Shown: piece after piece, positions 1 to 8,005 of the stretch
Position numbering within the stretch: position 1 is the first letter of the stretch
Layout of the letters: each line of letters starts with the position of its first letter
DNA from: Flavobacterium psychrophilum
Lineage (GTDB): Bacteria; Bacteroidota; Bacteroidia; Flavobacteriales; Flavobacteriaceae
DNA: 16,535 bases
Direction of reading: 5' to 3'
Assembly (NCBI GenBank): GCA_945879625.1
Contig: CAMCVA010000018.1
Location: forward strand, 1-16,535
Notes under the pieces: generated by a model
Database searches by the model: none
The model's input: only the letters and a program-made list of their open reading frames with translations
What the model was told of the DNA's origin: nothing
Position numbers and translations under genes: made by a program

Positions 1-65
1 TTGGGCTCGAACCAAGGACCCTCTGATTAACAGTCAGATGCTCTAACCAACTGAGCTAAGGAGGA
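1..65 (-). tRNA. tRNA-Asn (anticodon GUU), 3' end cut off by window edge
   Basis: Read on the minus strand, the sequence starting at 65 folds as a tRNA. It has a 7-nt acceptor strand TCCTCCT (65-59), the TA linker, D-stem GCTC/GAGC, and anticodon stem TCTGA/TCAGA around the loop CTGTTAA with anticodon GTT (Asn). The T-arm has the canonical loop TTCGAGC flanked by TTGG/CCAA. The last T-stem base, the 3' acceptor strand and the discriminator lie beyond position 1, so the gene is partial only because of the window edge. It has its own upstream promoter (92-122) and lies downstream of rseP on the same strand. Confidence 0.95.
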
Positions 66-91
66 AGGCGTGTTGCCTTTTAAAGCGGTTG

Positions 92-122
92 CAAATATAA
101 CGCGAAAAATATTTTTTGCAAA
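92..122 (-). promoter_or_regulatory. Bacteroidota-type promoter of tRNA-Asn
   Basis: On the minus strand a -33 TTTG (122-119) is followed after 19 nt by TATATTTG (99-92), a perfect match to the Bacteroidota -7 consensus TAnnTTTG at the usual spacing. Transcription would begin near position 86, about 20 nt upstream of the tRNA 5' end. It sits between the end of rseP (151) and the tRNA, so the tRNA can be made independently of rseP. Confidence 0.75.
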
Positions 123-150
123 TAAATGCGTACAAATTTTCTAAAAATAA

Positions 151-1494
151 TTATTTGCCTATAATGGCCTTGTAAATGTCGTTTCCGTTGGCAAAAACAA
201 GTAGTGTAATAAGCATAACAAATCCCACCATTTGGGCATTTTCCAAGAATTTATCACTTGGTTTTTTCCCACTGACTAGCTCGTACAACAAGAACACTAC
301 GTGGCCTCCGTCAAGGGCAGGAATGGGCAATAAATTCATGACTCCCAACATGATCGAGAGGATCGCAGTAATGCTCCAAAACACTTCCCAACTCCAGGTT
401 TTAGGGAAAATATCAAAAATGGCTTTAAACCCACCTACGCCTTTGTAGGCACCAGTTTCTGGATTAAAAATGGCTTTGAGTTGTTTGCCATAACCCAACA
501 CTTGGTCTTTTCCTTTTTGGAGACCCACCGGAATCGATTCAAAAAAGCTATAGTGTTGCTCGGTAAAGTTGTAAATCCCTAATTTTTCCAAACTTTCTAC
601 ACCCAAGCGGGCTTGGTAAACCCCAATTTTTCCTTGTGCGTTTATCTGCAAATTCACGGGAGTTTCCACTTCGTTGCGCAAAATTACGGCCGCTACAGTT
701 TGCCCTTTGTGCGCTTCGGCATAGGCAATTACTTGGTCCGTGTAGGGAGTCGATTGCTCGCCCATGCGCAACACAATATCTTTGGGTTTCAAGTTGTTTT
801 TGTTGGCCGATTTGTCGTCCACTAAGCCCACAGCAAAAGGTTCTCTCCACCCAATAAACGGACGTTTTTCGCCACCCATCACTTTTTTAATCAAATCAAT
901 TGGCAGTGAAATGGTTTGATTGGCTCCGTTGCGCTCAATATCAACGCTTTTGGCAAATAACAATTTGTTGGGCACCTCATTAAATTTGGTGATTGTTTCA
1001 CCGTCTATGGCTAGGATTTTATCGCCGGTTTTAAAGCCCAGTTCTTCGCCTACTTTTGAGGTTACGGCTATTCCGTCTTTTAATTCGCTATTTTTTAGGT
1101 ATAATTCACCGTAGTAAAAAGTCATTCCGATATAAATCACAAAGGCCAAAATAAAATTGACCGTTACACCGCCCAACATAATGATGAGGCGTTGCCAAGC
1201 TGGTTTGCTGCGAAACTCCCAAGGTTGTGGTGGCAAAGCCATTTGCTCTTTGTCCATGCTTTCGTCAATCATCCCCGATATTTTCACATATCCTCCCAGC
1301 GGAAGCCAGCCAATCCCGTATTCGGTTTCGCCAATTTTCTTTTTGAGTAAAGAAAATTTAATGTCAAAAAACAGGTAAAATTTTTCAACCCGGGTTTTAA
1401 ATAATTTGGCCGGGATAAAATGACCCAATTCGTGCAGGATGATCAGTAAGGACAAGCTCAATAAAAACTGAGACAACTTGATTGCAATTTCCAT
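151..1494 (-). CDS. rseP: RseP family site-2 intramembrane zinc metalloprotease (M50)
   Basis: This is a 447-aa inner-membrane protease that cleaves transmembrane segments. In E. coli, RseP cuts the anti-sigma factor RseA and clears signal-peptide remnants; in this organism the substrates are unknown. The sequence shows an N-terminal hydrophobic segment carrying the zinc motif HELGH (residues 21-25), the GGYVK region (67-71) and a second hydrophobic segment (about 104-127). PDZ-like regions follow at about 143-200 and 222-285, and the C-terminal membrane part holds NLLPIPALDGG with the third zinc ligand in LDG (394-396). Length matches the family (about 450 aa). The start ATG lies directly before the first membrane segment, and a TAnnTTTG element is about 30 bp upstream. 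A tRNA-Asn follows on the same strand. All catalytic motifs are intact. Confidence 0.96.
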   Translation of the reverse strand: MEIAIKLSQFLLSLSLLIILHELGHFIPAKLFKTRVEKFYLFFDIKFSLLKKKIGETEYGIGWLPLGGYVKISGMIDESMDKEQMALPPQPWEFRSKPAWQRLIIMLGGVTVNFILAFVIYIGMTFYYGELYLKNSELKDGIAVTSKVGEELGFKTGDKILAIDGETITKFNEVPNKLLFAKSVDIERNGANQTISLPIDLIKKVMGGEKRPFIGWREPFAVGLVDDKSANKNNLKPKDIVLRMGEQSTPYTDQVIAYAEAHKGQTVAAVILRNEVETPVNLQINAQGKIGVYQARLGVESLEKLGIYNFTEQHYSFFESIPVGLQKGKDQVLGYGKQLKAIFNPETGAYKGVGGFKAIFDIFPKTWSWEVFWSITAILSIMLGVMNLLPIPALDGGHVVFLLYELVSGKKPSDKFLENAQMVGFVMLITLLVFANGNDIYKAIIGK

Positions 1495-1523
1495 AAATAG
1501 CGATGTGTAGTTTTATAAACGCA

Positions 1524-1531
1524 CAAAAGTA
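1524..1531 (-). promoter_or_regulatory. Probable rseP promoter -7 element
   Basis: TACTTTTG on the minus strand fits TAnnTTTG and lies about 30 bp before the rseP ATG, giving a predicted leader of about 23 nt. No TTG is visible at the -33 distance, so support rests on the -7 match and position. The element is embedded in the right arm of the hairpin at 1526-1549. Confidence 0.5.
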
Positions 1532-1549
1532 AGGTTTTCACCTTACTTT
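1526..1549 (-). terminator. Hairpin after the aminopeptidase gene, possible terminator
   Basis: A perfect 9-bp inverted repeat (AAAGTAAGG / CCTTACTTT) surrounds a 6-nt loop, 22-45 bp beyond the aminopeptidase stop codon. On the minus strand it is followed by only one more T and then G, so as an intrinsic terminator it would be weak, and the stem has only 3 G-C pairs. It overlaps the rseP -7 element, so an operator role is an alternative. Confidence 0.45.
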
Positions 1550-1571
1550 CGGTTATGCGGCTAGCGGCTTG

Positions 1572-3515
1572 TTATTTTTTTATGATATTTTTATGAATAC
1601 TTCCCTCTGAGGTATTGATTACTAAGGAATACATGCCTACAGCCAATTGGTCAATAGTAAATTGTGTGCTGTTGTATGTGCCCATTTTCTGACCCAAAGC
1701 ATTGAATACTACACAATTTTCAAATGCAATTGTATTGGGTAGGCTGATGTTTATTTCTGAGTTTGTAGGATTGGGATACACCCCAACCAATTCACTCAAT
1801 TCAAATGAGGCACTGCCCAAAGTTGCCGAACCATTTTTAGAAATAATATCTTTATTGGCGTTAAATACAACTCCGGTAACCACAAAAGGCACATTGACAA
1901 TAAATTGTTGGCCGTTGGTCGTATGCTCTAAACGTAAATCTAAAGATTGTCCTCCAGATCCTGTTAATTTTACCGGAACAGGCATCTCAAAAAACGAAAC
2001 AGAACTGTGAGATTGGGCTTGATTAATTGTAACGCGAGCTTGACCAGGAGCAATGTTTTGGGTCGTAATAGTGTAGATTGGATAGCCTTGTTTGTATACC
2101 CAGTCATTAAAAAATTCATCCAAATTTATGCCCGATGCAGCTTCTAAATGCGCCTGAAGATCTGGAGTTAACGCATAGGCATAAGCCAAATCTGGATCGT
2201 TTAAGTAGTTTAGCAATCCTTGAAAGAATGCAGTATCTCCCAGTTTGTATCGCAACATATGCAGCACCATTGCTCCTTTGTTGTAGGATAAACGACTGCT
2301 AAATATGCGGTTCACATCGAGCGCTTCGGTATCGGTTAGGTATACTGCTCCACTCAGTTGCGAAGTAATACTGGTAATCATCGAATTTTTGCTGGTTACA
2401 AATGCAGCTGCTCCATCAAGGTGCTCGACAACCATTGAAGCCATGTAAGTAGCAAAACCTTCGTTGAGCCAAATGTCTTTCCAGGTTCCGCAGGTTACTT
2501 TATCGCCAAACCATTGGTGACCCAGTTCGTGTGCAATCAAACTTCGGCTATAACCGCCATTGCTGCCTGCAGTCATAAACGAAACGGTGGTATGTTCCAT
2601 TCCGCCTCCCCAGCTAAATTGGGCATGACCATATTTTTCATTTCGAAACGGATAAGGGCCAAATGTATTTTCAAAAAAGTTCATGATAGATGGGGTTACG
2701 GCCAAACTGGTTGTATTGGTGGCCGCAGTCTCCGGATATTGGTAATTGACAATCGGGAAAAAAGGACTTTCAGCGGTTCCTAAACCAGCCTGTTGGGTGT
2801 AGATTGTGTAATTGGTTACTGCAATTGCAATAAGGTAGGCAGGTATTGGATACCCATGACGAAAGTGGGTTTTGCTGTATCCATTGCCCACTGCAATTTT
2901 GGATTGTTGCATTCCATTGGCTACCGCAGTGTAATTAGTTGGAGTGCTAATGTACACGTCAATACTGTCAATTTTATCGTTCAAATCTTGTTTGCATGGC
3001 CACCATTCCATCGCGCCAAATGGCTCAGACAAGGTCCATAATACAGGAACGTTATTGTGCGTGCCTGTAGAAAAAGCCCCAAATCCCGATGAGGTTGGCA
3101 CACCAGCATAGGTAATACTCATCGAATCTAAAACAGTTGCATTTTGTACTACAGGTAAGTTAATAATAACTTCATTGTTTGCACTGCGTGTAAAGGACAA
3201 AGAAGTTCCTCTTTGTACAACCGAACTCACTTCTAAATCATTTGACAATTCAAAAACCACTGTCGACAAATTTTCTTTGGCGATGTATTTGGTAGTTACT
3301 TCTCCCGAAATGTATTGTTCAGCAGGATCAACCGTCAAGTCTAAGCGGTGATACACTACATCATAATTATAGGTGTTTGGATTGATTTGCATCCGCATTT
3401 TTTTGGCGGCCGCGCGTTTTTCTGCCTGGACTAATTCGTCAAATTCCCCCTGTATGTTTTGAGCAAAGACAACGCTGCTTAGACTGATGAAAAATAAAAG
3501 AGCTAAGTTTTTCAT
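1572..3515 (-). CDS. Secreted M1 family metallopeptidase with T9SS sorting domain
   Basis: This is a predicted extracellular or cell-surface zinc aminopeptidase of 647 aa. A signal peptide covers about residues 1-18 (cut after VFA). The M1 N-terminal beta domain follows, then the exopeptidase motif GGGMEH (303-308; GAMEN in the classic family), zinc site HELGH (329-333) with third ligand in NEGF (E352), and the likely catalytic tyrosine Y411. The C-terminal 70 or so residues (from about 575) begin VGVYPNPTNSEI and end in a lysine-rich HKNIIKK, which is a type A T9SS sorting domain. That implies export through the outer membrane, with the domain removed on the way out. The open frame extends 46 codons upstream, but the ATG at 3515 is chosen because it starts a clean signal peptide. 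It is transcribed away from serS. The natural substrate cannot be read from the sequence. Confidence 0.93.
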   Translation of the reverse strand: MKNLALLFFISLSSVVFAQNIQGEFDELVQAEKRAAAKKMRMQINPNTYNYDVVYHRLDLTVDPAEQYISGEVTTKYIAKENLSTVVFELSNDLEVSSVVQRGTSLSFTRSANNEVIINLPVVQNATVLDSMSITYAGVPTSSGFGAFSTGTHNNVPVLWTLSEPFGAMEWWPCKQDLNDKIDSIDVYISTPTNYTAVANGMQQSKIAVGNGYSKTHFRHGYPIPAYLIAIAVTNYTIYTQQAGLGTAESPFFPIVNYQYPETAATNTTSLAVTPSIMNFFENTFGPYPFRNEKYGHAQFSWGGGMEHTTVSFMTAGSNGGYSRSLIAHELGHQWFGDKVTCGTWKDIWLNEGFATYMASMVVEHLDGAAAFVTSKNSMITSITSQLSGAVYLTDTEALDVNRIFSSRLSYNKGAMVLHMLRYKLGDTAFFQGLLNYLNDPDLAYAYALTPDLQAHLEAASGINLDEFFNDWVYKQGYPIYTITTQNIAPGQARVTINQAQSHSSVSFFEMPVPVKLTGSGGQSLDLRLEHTTNGQQFIVNVPFVVTGVVFNANKDIISKNGSATLGSASFELSELVGVYPNPTNSEINISLPNTIAFENCVVFNALGQKMGTYNSTQFTIDQLAVGMYSLVINTSEGSIHKNIIKK

Positions 3516-3658
3516 GTTTAAATTTTTTTGCGAATTTATATAATTAATCGAGAAACAATTCTTAAAATTTTTAATTTGTAGAGATAAACACGCAAAAACC
3601 ATCCATTTACTACTGATTTCTTTTTTGGATACGCCCACCTTTTTCTCAAACAATTGCT

Positions 3659-3666
3659 TAAATTTG
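3659..3666 (+). promoter_or_regulatory. Probable serS promoter -7 element
   Basis: TAAATTTG matches TAnnTTTG and lies 45 bp before the serS ATG, predicting a leader of about 39 nt. No TTG occurs at the ideal -33 spacing. The rest of the 196-bp divergent region between the aminopeptidase and serS shows no other clear motif, and I found no TAnnTTTG for the aminopeptidase on the minus strand. Confidence 0.45.
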
Positions 3667-3711
3667 CTCCCGAAAATACTGATATTCTATACCTAAATAC
3701 ACCGAAAAATC

Positions 3712-4983
3712 ATGTTACAAATCGCCTACATCCGCGAACATAAAGCACACGTAATTGCTGCCTTGGCCAAACGAAATATCGACGCCAGCCTTGTGGTAAA
3801 TGAAGTGGTTCTATTGGACGAAAACCGACGGTCAGCCCAAGCCGAATTGGATGCTGTATTAACCGAAGCCAATAAACTCTCGGCTGCTATTGGCGAAATG
3901 ATGAAATCGGGTGAGCGCGAAAAAGCAGCCATTTTAAAAGAAAAAACAGTACTACTCAAAGAGCAAAGCAAAGAATTGTCCGAGAAAACCGAGCAATTGG
4001 CATCTGCCTTGCAGCAAAAACTATATACCCTACCCAATTTGCCTGCCGACATAGTTCCTGCAGGTACTTCAGCCGAAGACAACCTCACGGTTTTTGAAGA
4101 AGGTGACATTCCAGTCTTGCACGAAGGCGCCATGCCCCACTGGGAGTTGGTCAAAAAATACGACATCATCGATTTTGAGTTGGGGACCAAAATTACCGGG
4201 GCAGGATTTCCGGTATACAAAGGCAAAGGCGCCCGATTACAGCGCGCGTTAATCAATTATTTCTTAGATAAAAATATTGCCGCTGGCTACAAAGAATACC
4301 AAGTGCCGCATTTGGTCAACGAGGCTTCAGGCTACGGAACCGGTCAATTGCCCGATAAAGAAGGACAAATGTACCACGTGGGCATAGATGATTTATATCT
4401 AATTCCTACCGCTGAGGTGCCCGTTACCAATTTGTTTCGCGATGTAATTTTAAGCGAAAACGAGTTGCCTGTTTTGTGCACGGGCTATACGCCTTGTTTC
4501 AGAAGAGAGGCCGGATCCTACGGAGCGCACGTACGCGGATTGAATCGTTTGCATCAATTTGACAAAGTAGAGATTGTGCGCATTGAGCATCCGGAAAATT
4601 CTTACCAAGCGTTAGACGGCATGGTAGAACACGTGAAATCCATCTTGCAAGAATTAAAATTGCCCTACCGAATTTTGCGTTTGTGTGGCGGTGACATGGG
4701 ATTCACCTCGGCCTTGACCTATGATTTCGAAGTTTTTTCTACCGCACAAGATCGCTGGTTAGAAATCTCTTCGGTTTCTAATTTTGAGACCTTTCAAGCC
4801 AACCGACTCAAATTGCGCTTCAAAGGCAAAGACGGCAAAACCCAATTGGCTCATACCCTTAACGGAAGTTCATTGGCCTTGCCACGCGTGTTGGCCGGAA
4901 TTTTAGAAAACTACCAAACGCCCGAAGGCATTGTAATTCCCGAAGTGTTGCGTCCGTACACCGGATTTGACCTCATTAACTAG
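3712..4983 (+). CDS. serS: Seryl-tRNA synthetase (class II)
   Basis: This cytoplasmic enzyme activates serine with ATP and charges tRNA-Ser (and tRNA-Sec where present). The protein has 423 aa, the family's usual length. The N-terminal part (about 1-110) is the charged, Lys/Glu/Ala-rich antiparallel coiled-coil arm that grips the tRNA long variable arm. The class II catalytic core follows, with the TAEVP serine-binding motif, motif 2 (FRREAGSYG) and motif 3 ending in the conserved LALPR then ENYQTPEG near the C-terminus. The ATG at 3712 begins MLQIAYIRE, typical of SerS N-termini. It is followed after 75 bp by the TPR gene on the same strand; whether they share a transcript is not clear. Nothing is missing. 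Confidence 0.97.
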   Translation: MLQIAYIREHKAHVIAALAKRNIDASLVVNEVVLLDENRRSAQAELDAVLTEANKLSAAIGEMMKSGEREKAAILKEKTVLLKEQSKELSEKTEQLASALQQKLYTLPNLPADIVPAGTSAEDNLTVFEEGDIPVLHEGAMPHWELVKKYDIIDFELGTKITGAGFPVYKGKGARLQRALINYFLDKNIAAGYKEYQVPHLVNEASGYGTGQLPDKEGQMYHVGIDDLYLIPTAEVPVTNLFRDVILSENELPVLCTGYTPCFRREAGSYGAHVRGLNRLHQFDKVEIVRIEHPENSYQALDGMVEHVKSILQELKLPYRILRLCGGDMGFTSALTYDFEVFSTAQDRWLEISSVSNFETFQANRLKLRFKGKDGKTQLAHTLNGSSLALPRVLAGILENYQTPEGIVIPEVLRPYTGFDLIN

Positions 4984-5058
4984 GCGCTATTGCTAGAGTT
5001 ACAGGTGCCAATATTCGTCGATAGAATACGAAACAACTAGGTTTAATAGGCTTTTCAA

Positions 5059-6867
5059 ATGAAAAAACTCAGTATAATTTTGTGCTTATTCTGTTGGCAA
5101 CTTTGGTCGCAAAACGAGCAATTGGCGCAAAATTATTTTGATAAAGGCGAATTCGAAAAAGCCAAAATCAGTTATGAATCGCTATTGGGCGCGCAGCCCT
5201 ACAATTCCTTGTATTTTCAGCGCGTGGTAGAATGTCAACAACAATTGCAAGACTTCCCAGCCGCCGAAAAAATCCTCATAAACCGCAATAAACAATTTCA
5301 ACAGGCTGCTCTTTTGGTCGAGTTGGGCTACAATTATCAATTGCAAAAACAACCCGAGAAAGCCAAAAAACAATACGAGTTGGCACTAGACAAAATTCGC
5401 AAAAACCCCAACGAAGTCTATGGCGTAGCCACTACTTTTGAGCGGCATGTGTTGTTGGAGTATGCCTTGCAAGCCTATGAATTGGCCTTGAGTTTGTCGC
5501 CGCAAATGAACTTCAATTTTCAACTGGCGTTATTGCACGGCCAATTGGGGCATACCGATAAAATGATTGACACTTTTCTCACCGAAGCCTATACAAATCC
5601 GCAAAATTTGCCGCTCATCCAAAACCAGTTAACCCGGTTTATGCAAGAAGACGCCAGTGTAAATTTTCACGAAACCTTAAAAAAAGCACTGCTCTTGCGC
5701 GCTCAAAAAAATCCAGAAGTATTTTGGAATCAATTACTCAGTTGGTATTATGTGCAGCAGCGCGAATACGGCAAAGCCTTTATCCAAGAAAAAGCCGTCT
5801 ACAAACGCAATCCAGAATCCTTGGCCAACATCATCAATTTGGCACAACTGGCTCGCGATGAAGGCGCCAAAACAACAGCCAAAGAGATCTTGAGTTTTGT
5901 AATAGAAAACAGCAAAGACGTGGCCTTGCTTGTACAATCACACACTTATTTGTTGCAAATGCGCATCGATGTGGCCCAAGCCGCTGATCTGCCACAACTG
6001 ACCGAAGATTATGAATTGTTGCTGAAACGCTTTGGGCAAACTCCATTTACCTTGCCGCTCCAAAAAAGTTATGCGCATTACTTGGCGTTTACCCTGCAAC
6101 AAGGTGCAGCGGCTAAAAAGTTGCTGAAGCAAGCCTTGGATTTGCCTTTGAATGTGTTTCAAAAAGCCGACCTCAAAATGGAATTGGCTGATATTTTGGT
6201 GTTTGAACAAAATTTCAACCAGGCGCTCATTTATTACAGCCAAATCGAGGAGGAGATCAAAGACAACGAAATTGGTCACGAAGCCAGTTTAAAATCGGCC
6301 AAAACCAGCTATTACACCACCGAATTTACTTGGGCACAACAGCAATTCAAAGCGCTCAAATCGGCGTCTACCCAACTCATTGCCAACGATGCACTCGATT
6401 ATTTTTTACTCATCAGTGATGCCACCGTAGCCGATTCTACCCAAACCGCCTTGAAAAGTTTGGCCAAGGCTGATTTTTTGAATTTTCAAAACAAAAATCA
6501 GGACGCATTTTTGGCCTACGAAGCTATGGCAAAAACCTACAAAGGCCAAGAAATTGAAGAAGTTACCCTGTATCGATTGGCCAAATTGCAAGAAAAAATG
6601 GGCAATAACGTGGCGGCTATACCGTATTACGAAGCCCAAATTACTCAATTTGGAGAGGGCATTTACAACGACGAAGCGCACTACTTTTTGGGAGAAATCT
6701 ACCAAAGTCTGGTCGAGGCCAACACGGGAGATCCTGCCTATTTGGCTGCCTGCAAACAAAAAGCCATGGCGGCCTACGAATATGTGATCACCCGCCACGA
6801 AGACAGCATATACTATACCGACGCCCGCAAAAAGTTCCGTGCTTTGCGAGGCGACAAAACACAATAA
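5059..6867 (+). CDS. Exported tetratricopeptide repeat protein
   Basis: The protein has 602 aa and a hydrophobic signal peptide at 1-17 (likely cut before Q18), so it should be periplasmic or membrane-associated. The rest is almost wholly helical with TPR-like 34-residue units. The clearest are around residues 21-46 (pattern YFDKGEFEKAKISYESLL), 87-112 (YNYQLQKQPEKAKKQYELAL) and near the C-terminus from about 502 (LYRLAKLQEKMGNNVAAIPYYE). TPR arrays are protein-binding scaffolds, and no catalytic domain is visible. It is followed by a DUF4286 gene after 10 bp, then rsmA and mgtE, so it probably heads that operon. The start was chosen as the ATG opening the signal peptide MKKLSIIL. The partner and function are unknown to me. 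Confidence 0.85.
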   Translation: MKKLSIILCLFCWQLWSQNEQLAQNYFDKGEFEKAKISYESLLGAQPYNSLYFQRVVECQQQLQDFPAAEKILINRNKQFQQAALLVELGYNYQLQKQPEKAKKQYELALDKIRKNPNEVYGVATTFERHVLLEYALQAYELALSLSPQMNFNFQLALLHGQLGHTDKMIDTFLTEAYTNPQNLPLIQNQLTRFMQEDASVNFHETLKKALLLRAQKNPEVFWNQLLSWYYVQQREYGKAFIQEKAVYKRNPESLANIINLAQLARDEGAKTTAKEILSFVIENSKDVALLVQSHTYLLQMRIDVAQAADLPQLTEDYELLLKRFGQTPFTLPLQKSYAHYLAFTLQQGAAAKKLLKQALDLPLNVFQKADLKMELADILVFEQNFNQALIYYSQIEEEIKDNEIGHEASLKSAKTSYYTTEFTWAQQQFKALKSASTQLIANDALDYFLLISDATVADSTQTALKSLAKADFLNFQNKNQDAFLAYEAMAKTYKGQEIEEVTLYRLAKLQEKMGNNVAAIPYYEAQITQFGEGIYNDEAHYFLGEIYQSLVEANTGDPAYLAACKQKAMAAYEYVITRHEDSIYYTDARKKFRALRGDKTQ

Positions 6868-6877
6868 AAATAAGGTT

Positions 6878-7201
6878 ATGATATACTACAATGTTACCGT
6901 TAATATCCACGAAAGTGTCCACGAGCAGTGGATGCAGTGGATGCAAGAAAAACACATCAATTCAGTTTTGGCTACCGGAAAATTTTCTTCGGCACGCATG
7001 GTTAAAGTCTTGGTCGAAGAGGAACTGGGCGGACAAACCTATGCCATACAATATACCACCGAAAGTAAAGAAATGCTGGAACGCTACTATCAGGAAGATG
7101 CGCCCCGCTTGCGGGAAGAAGGCGCCCGACTCTTTGGCGACAAAATGCTGGCTTTTCGCACCGAATTGGCCCTGGTGGCCGAGTTTTTTCAACCCAACTA
7201 A
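6878..7201 (+). CDS. DUF4286 family protein
   Basis: A small soluble protein of 107 aa beginning MIYYNVTVNIHESV. It looks like the uncharacterised DUF4286 family that is frequent in Bacteroidota: an N-terminal beta strand, amphipathic helices with the repeated QWMQWMQ pattern, and a C-terminal acidic and aromatic segment ending FFQPN. The open frame continues 13 codons upstream into the TPR gene, but the ATG at 6878 is preferred because it matches family N-termini and lies just 10 bp after the TPR stop. It has no signal peptide or membrane segment. It is 24 bp upstream of rsmA, so very likely co-transcribed with it. No function is known; the fold looks like a dimeric alpha/beta (ferredoxin-like) domain, which is inference. 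Confidence 0.85.
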   Translation: MIYYNVTVNIHESVHEQWMQWMQEKHINSVLATGKFSSARMVKVLVEEELGGQTYAIQYTTESKEMLERYYQEDAPRLREEGARLFGDKMLAFRTELALVAEFFQPN

Positions 7202-7225
7202 ATTTCTCCAAACACAGTTATTCCC

Positions 7226-8005
7226 ATGGAAAAGGTAAAGGCCAAGAAGCATTTAGGACAGCATTTTCTGAAAGACGAAACCATTGCGCAAGCCATCGCC
7301 GACACCCTAACGCTAAATGGCTACGATACGGTGTTAGAAATTGGCCCCGGCATGGGCGTGCTCACCAAGTATTTATTGCCCAAACCCATCACGACCTATG
7401 TAGTAGAGATTGATCCCGAATCGGTGACCTATTTGCGGGAAAAATACCCGCAATTGGAAGGAAAAATTATTGCACAAGATTTCTTAAAATACGATTTTTC
7501 GGCCATTTTTCAAGACAAACCCTACGCCATTATTGGAAATTTTCCGTACAACATCTCTACTCAAATTGTGTTTCGTATGCTCGAAAACAGACAGCAAATC
7601 CCCGAATTTTCTGGTATGTTTCAAAAAGAAGTGGCGCAACGCATCTGCGAAAAAAAAGGGAGTAAAGCCTACGGTATTTTATCGGTTTTGGTGCAAGCCT
7701 TTTATCAAGCAGAGTATTTGTTCACGGTAAACGAAGACGTATTTATTCCGCCACCCAAAGTAAAATCGGGCGTACTTCGCCTCACACGCAAAGAAAATTA
7801 CACCCTTCCCTGTTCCGAAAAATTGTTTTTTACCGTCGTGAAAACCGCCTTCCAGCAGCGCCGTAAAACACTACGCAACAGTTTAAAAACATTAAATTTA
7901 TCTGATAATTTGCGAGAAGATAGTATCTTTGACCTCCGTCCGGAGCAACTGGACGTCGATCAATTTATTGGACTAACTCAAAAAATAGCATCCGATGGAA
8001 TTTAA
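7226..8005 (+). CDS. rsmA: 16S rRNA (adenine1518-N6/adenine1519-N6)-dimethyltransferase
   Basis: RsmA (KsgA) uses S-adenosylmethionine to dimethylate two adjacent adenines in the 3' terminal helix of 16S rRNA during small-subunit assembly. At 259 aa it is the usual length. The N-terminus has KKHLGQHFL (7-15), the family signature. SAM motif I is EIGPGMG (38-44), acidic E62 ends the second strand, D85 is the base contact, and the catalytic motif IV NFPYNIS occupies 105-111. The later PPPKVKSGV (175-183) is also conserved. The ATG at 7226 gives the canonical start. Its 3' end overlaps mgtE by 11 nt, showing tight operon structure. Loss of the homologue in other bacteria gives kasugamycin resistance (family knowledge). 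Confidence 0.97.
   Translation: MEKVKAKKHLGQHFLKDETIAQAIADTLTLNGYDTVLEIGPGMGVLTKYLLPKPITTYVVEIDPESVTYLREKYPQLEGKIIAQDFLKYDFSAIFQDKPYAIIGNFPYNISTQIVFRMLENRQQIPEFSGMFQKEVAQRICEKKGSKAYGILSVLVQAFYQAEYLFTVNEDVFIPPPKVKSGVLRLTRKENYTLPCSEKLFFTVVKTAFQQRRKTLRNSLKTLNLSDNLREDSIFDLRPEQLDVDQFIGLTQKIASDGI

Noticed and set aside
3516..3653. In-frame 46-codon upstream extension of the aminopeptidase
   Set aside because: It would bury the signal peptide inside the protein; the ATG at 3515 begins a textbook signal sequence.
3726..4256. 176-codon open frame antisense to serS
   Set aside because: Shadow of the serS coiled-coil arm region; composition is that of reversed serS codons.
4984..5058. Possible terminator or promoter between serS and the TPR gene
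   Set aside because: Only 5-bp weak stems (TATTC/GAATA, TTCGT/ACGAA) without a T-run, and only a near-match TAGGTTTA; not enough to call either.
6406..6864. 152-codon open frame antisense to the TPR gene
   Set aside because: No family resemblance, no promoter, and it lies wholly opposite a well-supported gene.
6839..6877. In-frame 13-codon upstream extension of the DUF4286 gene
   Set aside because: It overlaps the end of the TPR gene and does not look like family N-termini; MIYYNV at 6878 does.
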